From contig NW_027476092.1 in NCBI RefSeq assembly GCF_051020955.1, forward strand, positions 2,406,501 to 2,470,500: DNA of 64,000 nt. The letters run 5' to 3'. Below are positions 35,492 to 48,605 of this stretch, piece by piece; the first letter of the stretch is position 1, and each line of letters begins with the position of its first letter. The stretch comes from Megalopta genalis (taxonomy: Eukaryota > Arthropoda > Insecta > Hymenoptera > Halictidae). The position numbers and the translations under genes are program-made. Below the pieces are notes generated by a model that was not told the origin of the DNA, did not search any database, and was given only the letters and a program-made list of their open reading frames with translations.

Positions 35492-36426
35492 CACTCGTTC
35501 ACTTGTTCACTTGTTCATTTGTTCATTTGTTCATTCGTTCATTCGTTCACTTGTTCATTCGTTCACTTGTTCAATTGTTCATTTGTTCTTTTGTTCATTT
35601 GTTCATTTGCTCATTTGCTCATTTGTTCATTTGTTCATTTTTCATTTGTTCATTTGTTCATTTGTTCATTATTTCATTTGTTCATTGGTTCATTTGATCA
35701 TTTGATCATTTGTTCATTTGTTCAATTGTTCATTTGTTCATTTGTTCATTTGTTCATTTGATAATTTGTTCATTTGTTCAGTTGTTCATTTGTCCATTTG
35801 TCCATTTGTTCATTTGTCTATTTCTTCATTTGTTCATTTGTCCATTTGTTCATTTGTTCATTTGATCATTTGTTCATTTGTTCATTTGTTCATTTGTCCA
35901 TTTGTCCATTTTTCCATTTGTTCATTTGTCCATTTGTTCATTTGTTCATTTATTCATTTGTACATTTGTTCATTTGTCCATTTGTCCATTTGTCCATTTG
36001 TTCATTTGTCCATTTGTCCATTTGTTCATTTGTTCATTTGTTCATTTGTTCATTTGTTCATTTGTTCATTTGTTCATTTGTTCATTTGTTCATTTGTTCT
36101 TTTGTTCATTTGTTCATTTGTTCATTTGTTCATTCTTCATTTGTTCATTTGTTCATTTGTTCATTTGTTCATTTGCTCATTTGCTCATTTGCTTATTTGT
36201 TCATTTGTTCATTTTTCATTTGTTCATTTGTTCATTTGTTCATTTGTTCATTATTTCATTTGTTCATTTGTTCATTTGTTCATTTGTTCATTTGTTCATT
36301 TGTTCATTTGTTCATTTGTTCATTTGTTCAATTGTTCATTTGTTCTTTTGTTCATTTGTTCATTTGTTATTTGTTCAATTGTTCATTTGTTCATTTGTTC
36401 ATTTGTTCATTTGTTAATTTGTTCAG
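35492..36426 (+). repeat. Chimeric N/Y junction and Y2
   Basis: At 35492 CACTCG and the CATTCGTTCACTTG series repeat the sequence 248 bp earlier, and near 35607 GCTC units replace the expected GCTTATTTG. The array then enters the end of K, CATTGG and Y2. Compared with 41439-43637 about 1.9 kb (K, X and the start of Y) is missing. The 36377 unit reads GTTCAATTG after GTTATTTG, a private change. Confidence 0.85.
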
Positions 36427-38565
36427 TTGTTCATTTTTTTCATTTGTTCATTTCTTAATTTTTCCATATGTTCATTTGTTCATTTGTTCATTTGCTCATT
36501 TGCTCATTTGCTCATTTGTTCATTTGTTCATTTTTCATTTGTTCATTTGTTCATTTGTTTATTTGTTCATTTGTTCATTTGTTCATTTGTTCATTTGTTC
36601 ATTTGTTCATTTGTTCGTTTGTTCATTTGTTCGTTTGTTCATTTGTTCGTTTGTTAATTTGTTCGTTTGTTCATTCGTTCATTTATCCATTTGTTCATTT
36701 GTTCATTTGTCCATTTGTTCATTTGTTGATTTGTAGATTTGTTCATTCGTTCATTCGTTCATTCGTTCATTCGTTCATTGGTTCATTCGTTCATTCGTTC
36801 ATTCGTTCATTCGTTCATTCGTTCATTCGTTCATTCGTTCATTCGTTCATTCGTTCATTTGTCCATTTGTCCATTTGTTCAATTGTTCATTTGTTCATTC
36901 GTTTTATTTGTTCATTTGTTCATTTGTTCATTTGTTCATTTGTTCATTTGCTCATTTGCTCATTTGCTCATTTGTTCATTTGTTAATTTGTTCATTTGTT
37001 CATTTCTTCATTTGTTCATTTCTTCATTTGTTCATTTGTTCATTTGTTCATTTGTTCATTTGTTCATTTGTTCATTTGTTCATTTGTTCATTTGTTCAGT
37101 TGTTCATTTGTTCATTTGTTCATTTGTTCATTTGTTCATTTGTTCATTTGTTCATTTGTTCATTTGCTCATTTGCTCATTTGCTCATTTGCTCATTTGCT
37201 CATTTGCTCATTTGCTCATTTGCTCATTTGCTAATTTGTTCATTTGTTCATTTTTCATTTGTTCATTTGTTCATTTGTTCATTTGCTTATTTGTTCATTT
37301 GTTCATTTTTCATTTGTTCATTTGTTCATTTGTTCATTTGTTCATTATTTCATTTGTTCATTTGTTCATTTGTTCAATTGTTCATTTGTTAATTGGTTCA
37401 TTTGATCATTTGTTCATTTGTTCATTTCTTCATTTGTCCATTTGTCCATTTGTTCATTTGTCTATTTCTTCATTTGTTCATTTGTCCATTTGTCCATTTG
37501 TTCATTTGTCTATTTCTTCATTTGTTCATTTGTCCATTTGTTCATTTGTTCATTTGTTCATTTGTTCATTTGTTCATATGTTCATTTGTTCATTTGTCCA
37601 TTTGTTCATTTGTTCATTTGTTCATTTGTTCATTTGTTCATATGTTCATTTGTTCATTTGTTCATTTGTTCATTTGTTCATTAGTTCATTTGTCCATTTG
37701 TTCATTTGTTCATTTGTTCATTCTTCACTTGTTCATTTGTTCATTTGCCCATTCTTCATTTGTTCATTCGTACAATTGTTCATTTGTTCATTTGTTCATT
37801 TGTTCATTTGTTCATTTGATCATTTGTTCATTTGTTCATTTGTTCATTTGTCCATTTGATCATTTGTTCATTTGTTCATTTGTTCATTAGTTCATTTGTT
37901 CATTTGTTCATTTGTTCATTTGTTCATTTGTTCATTAGTTCATTTGTCCATTTGTTCATTTGTTCATTTGTTCATTCTTCACTTGTTGATTTGTTCATTT
38001 GTTCATTCTTCATTTGTTCATTTGTACAATTGTTCATTTGTTCATTTGTTCATTTGTTCATTTGTTCATTTGTTCATTTGTTCATTTGTTCATATGTTCA
38101 TTTGTTCATTTGTTCATTTGTTCATTTGTTCATTAGTTCATTTGTCCATTTGTTCATTTGTTCATTTGTTCATTCTTCACTTGTTCATTTGTTCATTTGT
38201 CCATTCTTCATTTGTTCATTTGTACAATTGTTCATTTGTTCATTTGTTCATTTGTTCATTTGATCATTTGTTCATTTGTTCATTTGTTCATTTGTTCATT
38301 TGTTCATTTGTTCATTTGTTCATTTGTCCATTTGTTCATTTGTTCATTTGTTCATTTGTTCATTTGTTCATTAGTTCATTTGTTCATTTGTTCATTTGTT
38401 CATTTGTTCATTTGTTCATTTGTTCATTTGTTCATTTGTTCATTTGTTCAATTTTCATTTGTTCATTTGTTCATTTGTTCATTTGTTCATTTGTTCATTT
38501 GTTCATTTGTTCATTTCTTCATTTGTTCATTTGTTCATTTGTTCATTTGTTCATTTGTTCATTTG
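36427..38565 (+). repeat. Z module, copy 3 (full)
   Basis: Same order as 30347-32509, offset 6080 then 6072 bp. From about 36866 rightward it is also the left copy of the 9.1-kb segment repeated at 54886. A CATTCGTACAATTG unit near 37767 is shared with 55787 but reads CATTTGTACAATTG at 31697. Confidence 0.88.
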
Positions 38566-39782
38566 AACATTTGTTCATTCGCTTTATTTGTTCATTCGTT
38601 CATTAGTTCATTTGTTCATTAGTTCATTTGTCCATTTGTGCATTTGTTCACTTGTTCATTTTTTCATTTGTTCGTTTGTTCGTTTGTTCGTTTGTTCATT
38701 TGTTGATTTGTTCATTTGTTCGTTTGTTCATTTGTTGATTTGTTCATTTGTTCATTTGTTCGTTTGTTCATTTGTTCGTTTGTTCGTTTGTTCGTTTGTT
38801 CATTTGTTCATTGGTTCATTTGTTCATTTGTTCATTTGTTCATTTGTTCATTCGTTCATTCGTTCACTTGTTCACTCGTTCACTTGTTCACTTGTTCATT
38901 TGTTCATTTGTTCATTCGTTCATTCGTTCACTTGTTCATTCGTTCACTTGTTCAATTGTTCATTTGTTCTTTAGTTCATTTGTTCATTTGCTTATTTGTT
39001 CATTTGTTCATTTGTTCATTTGTTCAGTTGTTAATTTGTTAATTTGTTCATTTGTTCACTTGTTCACTTGTTCATTTGTTCATATGTTGATTTGTTCATT
39101 TGTTCATATGTTCATTTGTTCATTTGTTCATTTGTTCATTTGTTCATTTGTTCATTTGTTCATCTGTTCATTTGTTCATTTGTTCATTTGTTCATTTGTT
39201 CATTTGTTCATTCGTTCTTTTGTTCATTTGTTCATTTGTTCATTTGTTCATTTGTTCATTCTTCATTTGTTCATTTGTTCATTTGTTCATTTGTTCATTT
39301 GTTCATTTGTTCATTTGCTCATTTGCTCATTTGCTCATTTGTTCATTTGTTCATTTTTCATTTGTTCATTTGTTCATTTGTTCATTTGTTCATTATTTCA
39401 TTTGTTCATTTGTTCATTTGTGCATTTGTTCATTTCTTCATTTGTTCATTTGTCCATTTGTCCATTTGTTCATTTGTTCATTTGTTCATTTGTTCATTTG
39501 TTCATTTGTTCATTTGTTCATTTGTTCATTTGTTCATTTGTTCATTTGATCATTTGATCATTTGTTCATTTGTTCATTTGTTCATTTGTCCATTTGTCCA
39601 TTTGTCCATTTGTCCATTTGTTCATTTGTTCATTTGTTCATTTGTTCATATGTTCATTTGTTCATTTGTTCATTTGTTCATTTGTTCATTTGTTCATTTG
39701 TTCATTTGTTCATTTGTTCATTTGTTCATTTGTTCATTTGTTCATTTGTTCATTTGTTCATTTGTTCATTTGTTCATTTGTT
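38566..39782 (+). repeat. M module, copy 4
   Basis: GAAC (38566), GTGC, TTTTTTC, GTTTGTTC mix shortened by 16 bp, then the full M order. It has CATTCGTTCTTTTG near 39210 and TTCATTTCTTC near 39433, both shared with the copy at 56586. A pure run fills about 39660-39780. Confidence 0.86.
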
Positions 39783-41774
39783 CATTCGCTTTATTTGTTC
39801 ATTCGTTTTATTTGTTCATTTGTTCATTAGTTCATTTGTCCATTTGTGCATTTGTTCACTTGTTCATTTGTTCATTTGTTCGTTTGTTCATTTGTTCGTT
39901 TGTTCGTTTGTTCGTTTGTTCATTTGTTGATTTGTTCATTTGTTCATTTGTTCATTTGTTCATTTGTTCGTTTGTTCATTTGTTCGTTTGTTCGTTTGTT
40001 CGTTTGTTCATTTGTTCATTGGTTCATTTGTTCATTTGTTCATTTGTTCATTTGTTCATTTGTTCATTCGTTCATGCGTTCACTTGTTCACTCGTTCACT
40101 TGTTCACTTGTTCATTCGTTCATTTGTTCATTCGTTCATTCGTTCACTTGTTCATTCGTTCACTTGTTCAATTGTTCATTTGTTCTTTTGTTCATTTGTT
40201 CATTTGCTTATTTGTTCATTTGTTCATTTGTTCATTTGTTCAGTTGTTAATTTGTTAATTTGTTCATTTGTTCACTTGTTCACTTGTTCATTTGTTCATA
40301 TGTTCATTTGTTCATTTGTTCATATGTTCATTTGTTCATATGTTCATATGTTCATTTGTTCATTTGTTCATTTGTTCATTTGTTCATTTGTTCATTTGTT
40401 CATTTGTTCATTTGTTCATTTGTTCATTATTTCATTTGTTCATTTGTTCATTTGTTCATTTGTTCATTTGTTCATTTGTTCAATTGTTCATTTGTTCTTT
40501 TGTTCATTTGTTCTTTTGCTTATTTGTTCATTTGTTCATTTGTTCATTTGTTCAGTTGTTAATTTGTTCATTTGTTCATTTTTTTCATTTGTTCATTTGT
40601 TAATTTTTTCATATGTTCATTTGTTCATTTGTTCATTTGTTCGTTTGTTCATTTGTTCGTTTGTTCGTTTGTTCGTTTGTTCATTTGTTCATTGGTTCAT
40701 TTGTTCATTTGTTCATTTGTTCATTTGTTCATTTGTTCATTCGTTCATGCGTTCACTTGTTCTCTCGTTCACTTGTTCACTTGTTCATTTGTTCATTTGT
40801 TCATTCGTTCATTTGTTCATTTGTTCATTTGTTCATTTGTTCATTTGTTCATTTGTTCATTTGTTCATTTGTTCATTTGTTCATTTGTTCATTTGTTCAT
40901 TTGTTCATTTGTTCATTTGTTCATTTGTTCATTTGTTCATTTGTTCATTTGTTCATTTGAACATTTGTTCATTCGCTTTATTTGTTCATTCGTTTTATTT
41001 GTTCATTTGTTCATTAGTTCATTTGTCCATTTGTGCATTTGTTCACTTGTTCATTTGTTCATTTGTTCGTTTGTTCATTTGTTCGTTTGTTCGTTTGTTC
41101 GTTTGTTCATTTGTTGATTTGTTCATTTGTTCATTTGTTCATTTGTTCATTTGTTCGTTTGTTCATTTGTTCGTTTGTTCGTTTGTTCATTTGTTCATTG
41201 GTTCATTTGTTCATTTGTTCATTTGTTCATTTGTTCATTTGTTCATTCGTTCATGCGTTCACTTGTTCACTCGTTCACTTGTTCACTTGTTCATTTGTTC
41301 ATTTGTTCATTCGTTCATTCGTTCACTTGTTCATTCGTTCACTTGTTCAATTGTTCATTTGTTCTTTTGTTCATTTGTTCATTTGCTTATTTGTTCATTT
41401 GTTCATTTGTTCATTTGTTCAGTTGTTAATTTGTTAATTTGTTCATTTGTTCACTTGTTCACTTGTTCATTTGTTCATATGTTCATTTGTTCATTTGTTC
41501 ATATGTTCATTTGTTCATATGTTCATATGTTCATTTGTTCATTTGTTCATTTGTTCATTTGTTCATTTGTTCATTTGTTCATTTGTTCATTTGTTCATTA
41601 TTTCATTTGTTCATTTGTTCATTTGTTCATTTGTTCATTTGTTCATTTGTTCATTTGTTCATTTGTTCATTTGTTCAATTGTTCATTTGTTCTTTTGTTC
41701 ATTTGTTCTTTTGCTTATTTGTTCATTTGTTCATTTGTTCATTTGTTCATTTGTTCAGTTGTTAATTTGTTCAT
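39783..41774 (+). repeat. N and N' modules
   Basis: Same as 33760-35491 but continuing normally into ATTATTTC, CAATTG and K rather than into the chimeric junction. GAAC lies at 40960. A CACTTGTTCATTCGTTC unit near 40112 is shared only with 58150. Confidence 0.86.
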
Positions 41775-43189
41775 TTGTTCATTTTTTTCATTTGTTCATT
41801 TGTTAATTTTTTCATATGTTCATTTGTTCATTTGCTCATTTGCTCATTTGCTCATTTGTTCATTTGCTCATTTGCTCATTTGCTCATTTGTTCATTTGTT
41901 CATTTTTCATTTGTTCATTTGTTCATTTGTTCATTATTTCATTTGTTCATTTGTTCATTTGATCATTTGTTCATTTGTTCATTTTTTCAATTGTTCCTTT
42001 GTTCATTTGATCATTTGTTCATTTGTTCATTTGTTCATTTGTCCATTTGTTCATTTGTTCATTTGTCTATTTGTTCATTTGTTCATTTGTCCATTTGTTC
42101 ATTTGTTCATTTGATCATTTGTTCATTTGTTCATTTGTCCATTTGTCCATTTGTCCATTTGTCCATTTGTTCATTTGTCCATTTGTTCATTTATTCATTT
42201 GTTCATTTGTTCAGTTGTTCATTTGTCCATTTGTCCATTTGTCCATTTGTTCATTTGTCCATTTGTCCATTTGTTCATTTGTTCATTTGTCCATTTGTTC
42301 ATTTGTTCATTTGTTCATTTGTTCATTTGTTCATTTGTTCACTTGTTCATTAGTTCATTTGTTCCTTTGTTCTTTTGTTCATTTGTTCATTTGTTCATTT
42401 GTTCATTCTTCATTTGTTCATTTGTTCATTTGTTCATTTGTTCATTTGTCCATTTGTCCATTTGTCCATTTGTTCATTTGTCCATTTGTCCATTTGTTCA
42501 TTTGTTCATTTGTCCATTTGTTCATTTGTTCATTTTTCATTTGTTCATTTGTTCATTTGTTCATTTGTTCATTATTTCATTTGTTCATTCGTTCACTTGT
42601 TCATTCGTTCACTTGTTCATTCGTTCACTTGTTCACTTGTTCATTTGTTCATTTGTTCATTTGTTCATTCGTTCATTCGTTCACTTGTTCATTCGTTCAC
42701 TTCTTCAATTGTTCATTTGTTCTTTTTTTCATTTGTTCATTTGCTTATTTGTTCATTTGTTTCATTTGTTCATTTGTTCATTTGTTCATTTGTTCATTTG
42801 TCCATTTGTTCATTTGTTCATTTGTTCATTTGTCCATTTGTCCATTTGTTCATTTGTTCATTTGTTCATTTGTTCATTTGTTCATTTGTTCATTTATTCA
42901 TTTGTTCATTTGTCCATTTGTTCATTTGTTCATTTGTTCATTTGTTCATTTGTTCATTTGTTCATTTGTTCATTTGTTCATTTGTTCATTTGTTCATTTG
43001 TTCATTTGTTCATTTGTTCATTTGTTCATTTGTTCATTTGTTCATTTGCTCATTTGTTCATTTGTTCATTTGTTCATTTGTTCATTTGTTCATTTGTTCA
43101 TTTGTTCATTTGTTCATTTGTTCATTTGTTCATTTGTTCATTTGTTCATTTGTTCATTTGTTCATTAGTTCATTTGTTCATTAGTTCAT
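41775..43189 (+). repeat. K + X module with pure-run extension
   Basis: K has two GCTC triplets separated by one canonical unit (about 41832-41886), a state shared with 59845-59900 only. X follows, with CACTTCTTCAATTG near 42700, then an extension (about 42910-43165) with a single GCTC near 43047. Confidence 0.86.
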
Positions 43190-44353
43190 TTGTCCATTTG
43201 TAAATTTGTTCACTTGTTCATTTGTTCATTTGTTCATTTGTTCATTTGTTCATTTGCTCATTTGTTCATTTGTTCATTTTTCATTATTTCATTTGTTCAT
43301 TTGTTCATTTGTTCATTTGTTCATTTGTTCATTTGTTCATTTGTTCATTTGTTCATTTGTTCATTTGTTCAATTGTTCATTTGTTCTTTTGTTCATTTGT
43401 TCATGTGCTTATTTGTTCATTTGTTCATTTGTTCAGTTGTTAATTTGTTCATTTGTTCATTTTTTTCATTTGTTCATTTGTTAATTTTTTCATATGTTCA
43501 TTTGTTCATTTGTTCATTTGCTCATTTGCTCATTTGCTCATTTGTTCATTTGTTCATTTTTCATTTGTTCATTTGTTCATTTGTTCATTATTTCATTTGT
43601 TCATTGGTTCATTTGATCATTTGATCATTTGTTCATTTGTTCAATTGTTCATTTGTTCATTTGTTCATTTGTTCATTTGATAATTTGTTCATTTGTTCAG
43701 TTGTTCATTTGTCCATTTGTCCATTTGTTCATTTGTCTATTTCTTCATTTGTTCATTTGTCCATTTGTTCATTTGTTCATTTGATCATTTGTTCATTTGT
43801 TCATTTGTTCATTTGTCCATTTGTCCATTTTTCCATTTGTTCATTTGTCCATTTGTTCATTTGTTCATTTATTCATTTGTACATTTGTTCATTTGTCCAT
43901 TTGTCCATTTGTCCATTTGTTCATTTGTCCATTTGTCCATTTGTTCATTTGTTCATTTGTTCATTTGTTCATTTGTTCATTTGTTCATTTGTTCATTTGT
44001 TCATTTGTTCATTTGTTCATTTGTTCTTTTGTTCATTTGTTCATTTGTTCATTTGTTCATTCTTCATTTGTTCATTTGTTCATTTGTTCATTTGTTCATT
44101 TGCTCATTTGCTCATTTGCTTATTTGTTCATTTGTTCATTTTTCATTTGTTCATTTGTTCATTTGTTCATTTGTTCATTATTTCATTTGTTCATTTGTTC
44201 ATTTGTTCATTTGTTCATTTGTTCATTTGTTCATTTGTTCCATTGTTCATTTGTTCAATTGTTCATTTGTTCTTTTGTTCATTTGTTCATTTGTTATTTG
44301 TTCATTTGTTCATTTGTTCATTTGTTCATTTGTTCATTTGTTAATTTGTTCAG
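43190..44353 (+). repeat. Y + Y2 modules
   Basis: GTAA, GCTC, then a deletion form TTTTTCATTATTTC (near 43278) lacking the usual unit between ATTTTTC and ATTATTTC, shared with 61290. A TTCCATTGTTC unit near 44238 is shared with 62250. Confidence 0.86.
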
Positions 44354-46357
44354 TTGTTCATTTTTTTCATTTGTTCATTTCTTAATTTTTTCATATGTTC
44401 ATTTGTTCATTTGTTCATTTGCTCATTTGCTCATTTGCTCATTTGTTCATTTGTTCATTTTTCATTTGTTCATTTGTTCATTTGTTTATTTGTTCATTTG
44501 TTCATTTGTTCATTTGTTCATTTGTTCGTTTGTTCATTTGTTCGTTTGTTCATTTGTTCGTTTGTTAATTTGTTCGTTTGTTCATTCGTTCATTTATCCA
44601 TTTGTTCATTTGTTCATTTGTCCATTTGTTCATTTGTTGATTTGTAGATTTGTTCATTCGTTCATTCGTTCATTCGTTCATTCGTTCATTCGTTCATTCG
44701 TTCATTGGTTCATTCGTTCATTCGTTCATTCGTTCATTCGTTCATTCGTTCATTCGTTCATTCGTTCATTCGTTCATTCGTTCATTTGTCCATTTGTCCA
44801 TTTGTTCAATTGTTCATTTGTTCATTCGTTTTATTTGTTCATTTGTTCATTTGTTCATTTGTTCATTTGTTCATTTGCTCATTTGCTCATTTGCTCATTT
44901 GCTCATTTGTTCATTTGTTAATTTGTTCATTTGTTCATTTCTTCATTTGTTCATTTGTTCATTTGTTCATTTGTTCATTTGTTCATTTGTTCATTTGTTC
45001 ATTTGTTCATTTGTTCATTTGTTCATTTGTTCATTTGTTCATTTGTTCATTTGTTCATTTGTTCATTTGTTCATTTGTTCATTTGTTCAATTGCTCATTT
45101 GCTCATTTGCTCATTTGCTCATTTGCTCATTTGCTAATTTGTTCATTTGTTCATTTTTCATTTGTTCATTTGTTCATTTGTTCATTTGCTCATTTGTTCA
45201 TTTGTTCATTTTTCATTTGTTCATTTGTTCATTTGTTAATTTGTTCATTATTTCATTTGTTCATTTGTTCATTTGTTCAATTGTTCATTTGTTAATTGGT
45301 TCATTTGATCATTTGATCATTTGTTCATTTCTTCATTTGTCCATTTGTCCATTTGTTCATTTGTCTATTTCTTCATTTGTTCATTTGTCCATTTGTCCAT
45401 TTGTTCATTTGTCTATTTCTTCATTTGTTCATTTGTCCATTTGTTCATTTGTTCATTTGTTCATTTGTTCATTTGTTCATATGTTCATTTGTTCATTTGT
45501 TCATTTGTTCATTAGTTCATTTGTCCATTTGTTCATTTGTTCATTTGTTCATTCTTCACTTGTTCATTTGTTCATTTGTCCATTCTTCATTTGTTCATTA
45601 GTACAATTGTTCATTAGTACAATTGTTCATTTGTTCATTTGTTCATTTGTTCATTTGTTCATTTGATCATTTGTTCATTTGTTCATTTGTTCATTTGTCC
45701 ATTTGATCATTTGTTCATTTGTTCATTTGTTCATTAGTTCATTTGTTCATTTGTTCATTTGTTCATTTGTTCATTAGTTCATTTGTCCATTTGTTCATTT
45801 GTTCATTTGTTCATTCTTCACTTGTTGATTTGTTCATTTGTTCATTCTTCATTTGTTCATTTGTACAATTGTTCATTTGTTCATTTGTTCATTTGTTCAT
45901 TTGTTCATTTGTTCATTTGTTCATATGTTCATTTGTTCATTTGTTCATTAGTTCATTTGTCCATTTGTTCATCTGTTCATTTGTTCATTCTTCACTTGTT
46001 CATTTGTTCATTTGTACAATTGTTCATTTGTTCATTTGTTCATTTGTTCATTTGATCATTTGTTCATTTGTTCATTTGTTCATTTGTTCATTTGTTCATT
46101 TGTCCATTTGTTCATTTGTTCATTTGTTCATTTGTTCATTTGTTCGTTTGTTCATTTGTTCATTTGTTCATTTGTTCAATTTTCATTTGTTCATTTGTTC
46201 ATTTGTTCATTTGTTCATTTGTTCATTTGTTCATTTGTTCATTTGTTCATTTGTTCATTTGTTCATTTGTTCATTTGTTCATTTGTTCATTTGTTCATTT
46301 GTTCATTTGTTCATTTGTTCATTTGTTCATTTGTTCATTTGTTCATTTGTTCATTTG
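44354..46357 (+). repeat. Z module, copy 4
   Basis: ATTCGTTC block 44654-44783, GCTC run (shorter) near 45090, ATTCTTC triplet near 45530-46020 in a shortened form. CAATTGCTC at 45088 and TTAATTTGTTCATTATTTC at 45237 are shared with 63108 and 63257. Confidence 0.86.
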
Positions 46358-47250
46358 AACATTTGTTCATTCGCTTTATTTGTTCATTCGTTCATTAGTT
46401 CATTTGTTCATTAGTTCATTTGTCCATTTGTGCATTTGTTCACTTGTTCATTTTTTCATTTGTTCGTTTGTTCATTTGTTCGTTTGTTCGTTTGTTCGTT
46501 TGTTCATTTGTTGATTTGTTCATTTGTTCGTTTGTTCATTTGTTGATTTGTTCATTTGTTCATTTGTTCGTTTGTTCATTTGTTCGTTTGTTCGTTTGTT
46601 CGTTTGTTCATTTGTTCATTGGTTCATTTGTTCATTTGTTCATTTGTTCATTTGTTCATTCGTTCATTCGTTCACTTGTTCACTCGTTCACTTGTTCACT
46701 TGTTCATTTGTTCATTTGTTCATTCGTTCATTCGTTCACTTGTTCATTCGTTCACTTGTTCAATTGTTCATTTGTTCTTTTGTTCATTTGTTCATTTGCT
46801 TATTTGTTCATTTGTTCATTTGTTCATTTGTTCAGTTGTTAATTTGTTAATTTGTTCATTTGTTCACTTGTTCACTTGTTCATTTGTTCATATGTTCATT
46901 TGTTCATTTGTTCATATGTTCATTTGTTCATTTGTTCATTTGTTCATTTGTTCATTTGTTCATTTGTTCATCTGTTCATCTGTTCATTTGTTCATTTGTT
47001 CATTTGTTCATTTGTTCTTTTGTTCATTTGTTCATTTGTTCATTTGTTCATTTGTTCATTCTTCATTTGTTCATTTGTTCATTTGTTCATTTGTTCATTT
47101 GTTCATTTGTTCATTTGCTCATTTGCTCATTTGCTCATTTGTTCATTTGTTCATTTTTCATTTGTTCATTTGTTCATTTGTTCATTTGTTCATTATTTCA
47201 TTTGTTCATTTGTTCATTTGTGCATTTGTTCATTTGTTCATTTGTTCATT
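46358..47250 (+). repeat. M module, copy 5
   Basis: GAAC (46358) to GTGC near 47220. It uses CATATGTTC instead of CATATGTTG and TTCTTTTG instead of TTCTTTAG, like the copies at 25015 and 51936 and unlike 20675, 32572, 38640 and 56648. ATCTGTTC is doubled near 46973. Confidence 0.85.
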
Positions 47251-48605
47251 TTTTCATATGTTCATTTGTTCATTTGTTCATTTGCTCATTTGCTCATTTG
47301 CTCATTTGTTCATTTGTTCATTTTTCATTTGTTCATTTGTTCATTATTTCATTTGTTCATTTGTTCATTTGTTCATTTGATCATTTGTTCATTTGTTCAT
47401 TTGTTCAATTGTACATTTGTTCATTTGTTCATTTGTTCATTTGATCATTTGTTCATTTGTTCATTTCTTCAGTTGTCCATTTGTTCATTTGTTCATTTGT
47501 ACATTTGTTCATTTGTTCATTTGTTCTTTTGTTCATTTGTTCATTTGTTCATTTGTTCATTCTTCATTTGTTCATTTGTTCATTTGTTCATTTGCTCATT
47601 TGCTCATTTGCTCATTTGTTCATTTGTTCATTTTTCATTTGTTCATTTGTTCATTTGTTCATTTGCTCATTTGCTCATTTGCTCATTTGCTCATTTGTTC
47701 ATTTGTTCATTTTTCATTTGTTCATTTGTTCATTTGTTCATTATTTCATTTGTTCATTTGTTCATTTGTTCAATTGTTCATTTGTTCATTTGTTCATTTG
47801 TTCATTTGTCCATTTGTTCATTTGTTCATTTGTTCATTTGTTCAGTTGTTCATTTCTTCATTTGTTCATTTGTTCATTTGTTCATTTGTTCTTTTGTTCA
47901 TTTGTTCATTTGTTCATTTGTTCATTCTTCATTTGTTCATTTGTTCATTTGTTCATTTGTTCATTTGTTCATTTGTTCATGTGCTCATTTCTTCATATGC
48001 TCATTTGCTCATTTGCTCATTTGTTCATTTGTTCATTTTTCATTTGTTCATTTGTTCATTTGTTCATTTGTTCATTATTTCATTTGTTCATTTGTTCATT
48101 TGTTCATTTGTTCATTTGTTCATTTGTTCATTTGTTCATTTGTTCAATTGTTCATTTGTTCTTTTGTTCATTTGTTCATTTGTTATTTGTTCATTTGTTC
48201 ATTTGTTCAGTTGTTAATTTGTTCAGTTGTTCATTTTTTTTCATTTGTTCATTTGTTAATTTTTTCATATGTTCATTTGTTCGTTTGTTCATTTGCTCAT
48301 TTGCTCATTTGCTCATTTGTTCATTTGTTCATTTTTCATTTGTTCATTTGTTCATTTGTTCATTTGTTCATTATTTCATTTGTTCATTTGTTCATTTGTT
48401 CATTTGTTCATTTGTTCATTTGTTCATTTGTTCAATTGTTCATTTGTTCATTTGTTCATTTGATCATTTGTTCATTTGTTCATTTCTTCATTTGTCCATT
48501 TGTCCATTTGTTCATTTGTCTATTTCTTCATTTGTTCATTTGTACATTTGTTCATTTGTTCATTTGATCATTTGTTCATTTGTTCATTTGTTCATTTGAT
48601 CATTT
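47251..48605 (+). repeat. W module, copy 1
   Basis: Repeated rounds of TTTTTTCATATG, GCTC triplet, ATTTTTC, ATTATTTC, CAATTG or GTACATTTG, GATC; ATTCTTC; a CATGTGCTC with CTTCATATGCTC near 47980-48000; GTTATTTG; an extra-long TTTTTTTTC unit near 48235; TCTATTTCTTC and GTACATTTG. It is a different combination from X or Y and recurs only at 52760-54040. Confidence 0.82.

Larger units (their letters stand above)
36866..45985 (+). repeat. 9.1-kb segmental duplication, left copy
   Basis: Landmarks from the CAATTG/CGTTTTATTTG of Z through M, N, N', K, X, Y, Y2 and the next Z match those 18,012-18,036 bp to the right, with few base changes. Offset steps are 18020, 18036, 18028, 18012, 18020 and again 18012, all multiples of 8. 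Differences seen: a 16-bp deletion in M near 38690 in this copy, TTGTTGATTTG here versus TTGATGATTTG at 56769, and a doubled TTAGTACAATTG near 45600 here. Confidence 0.9.
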
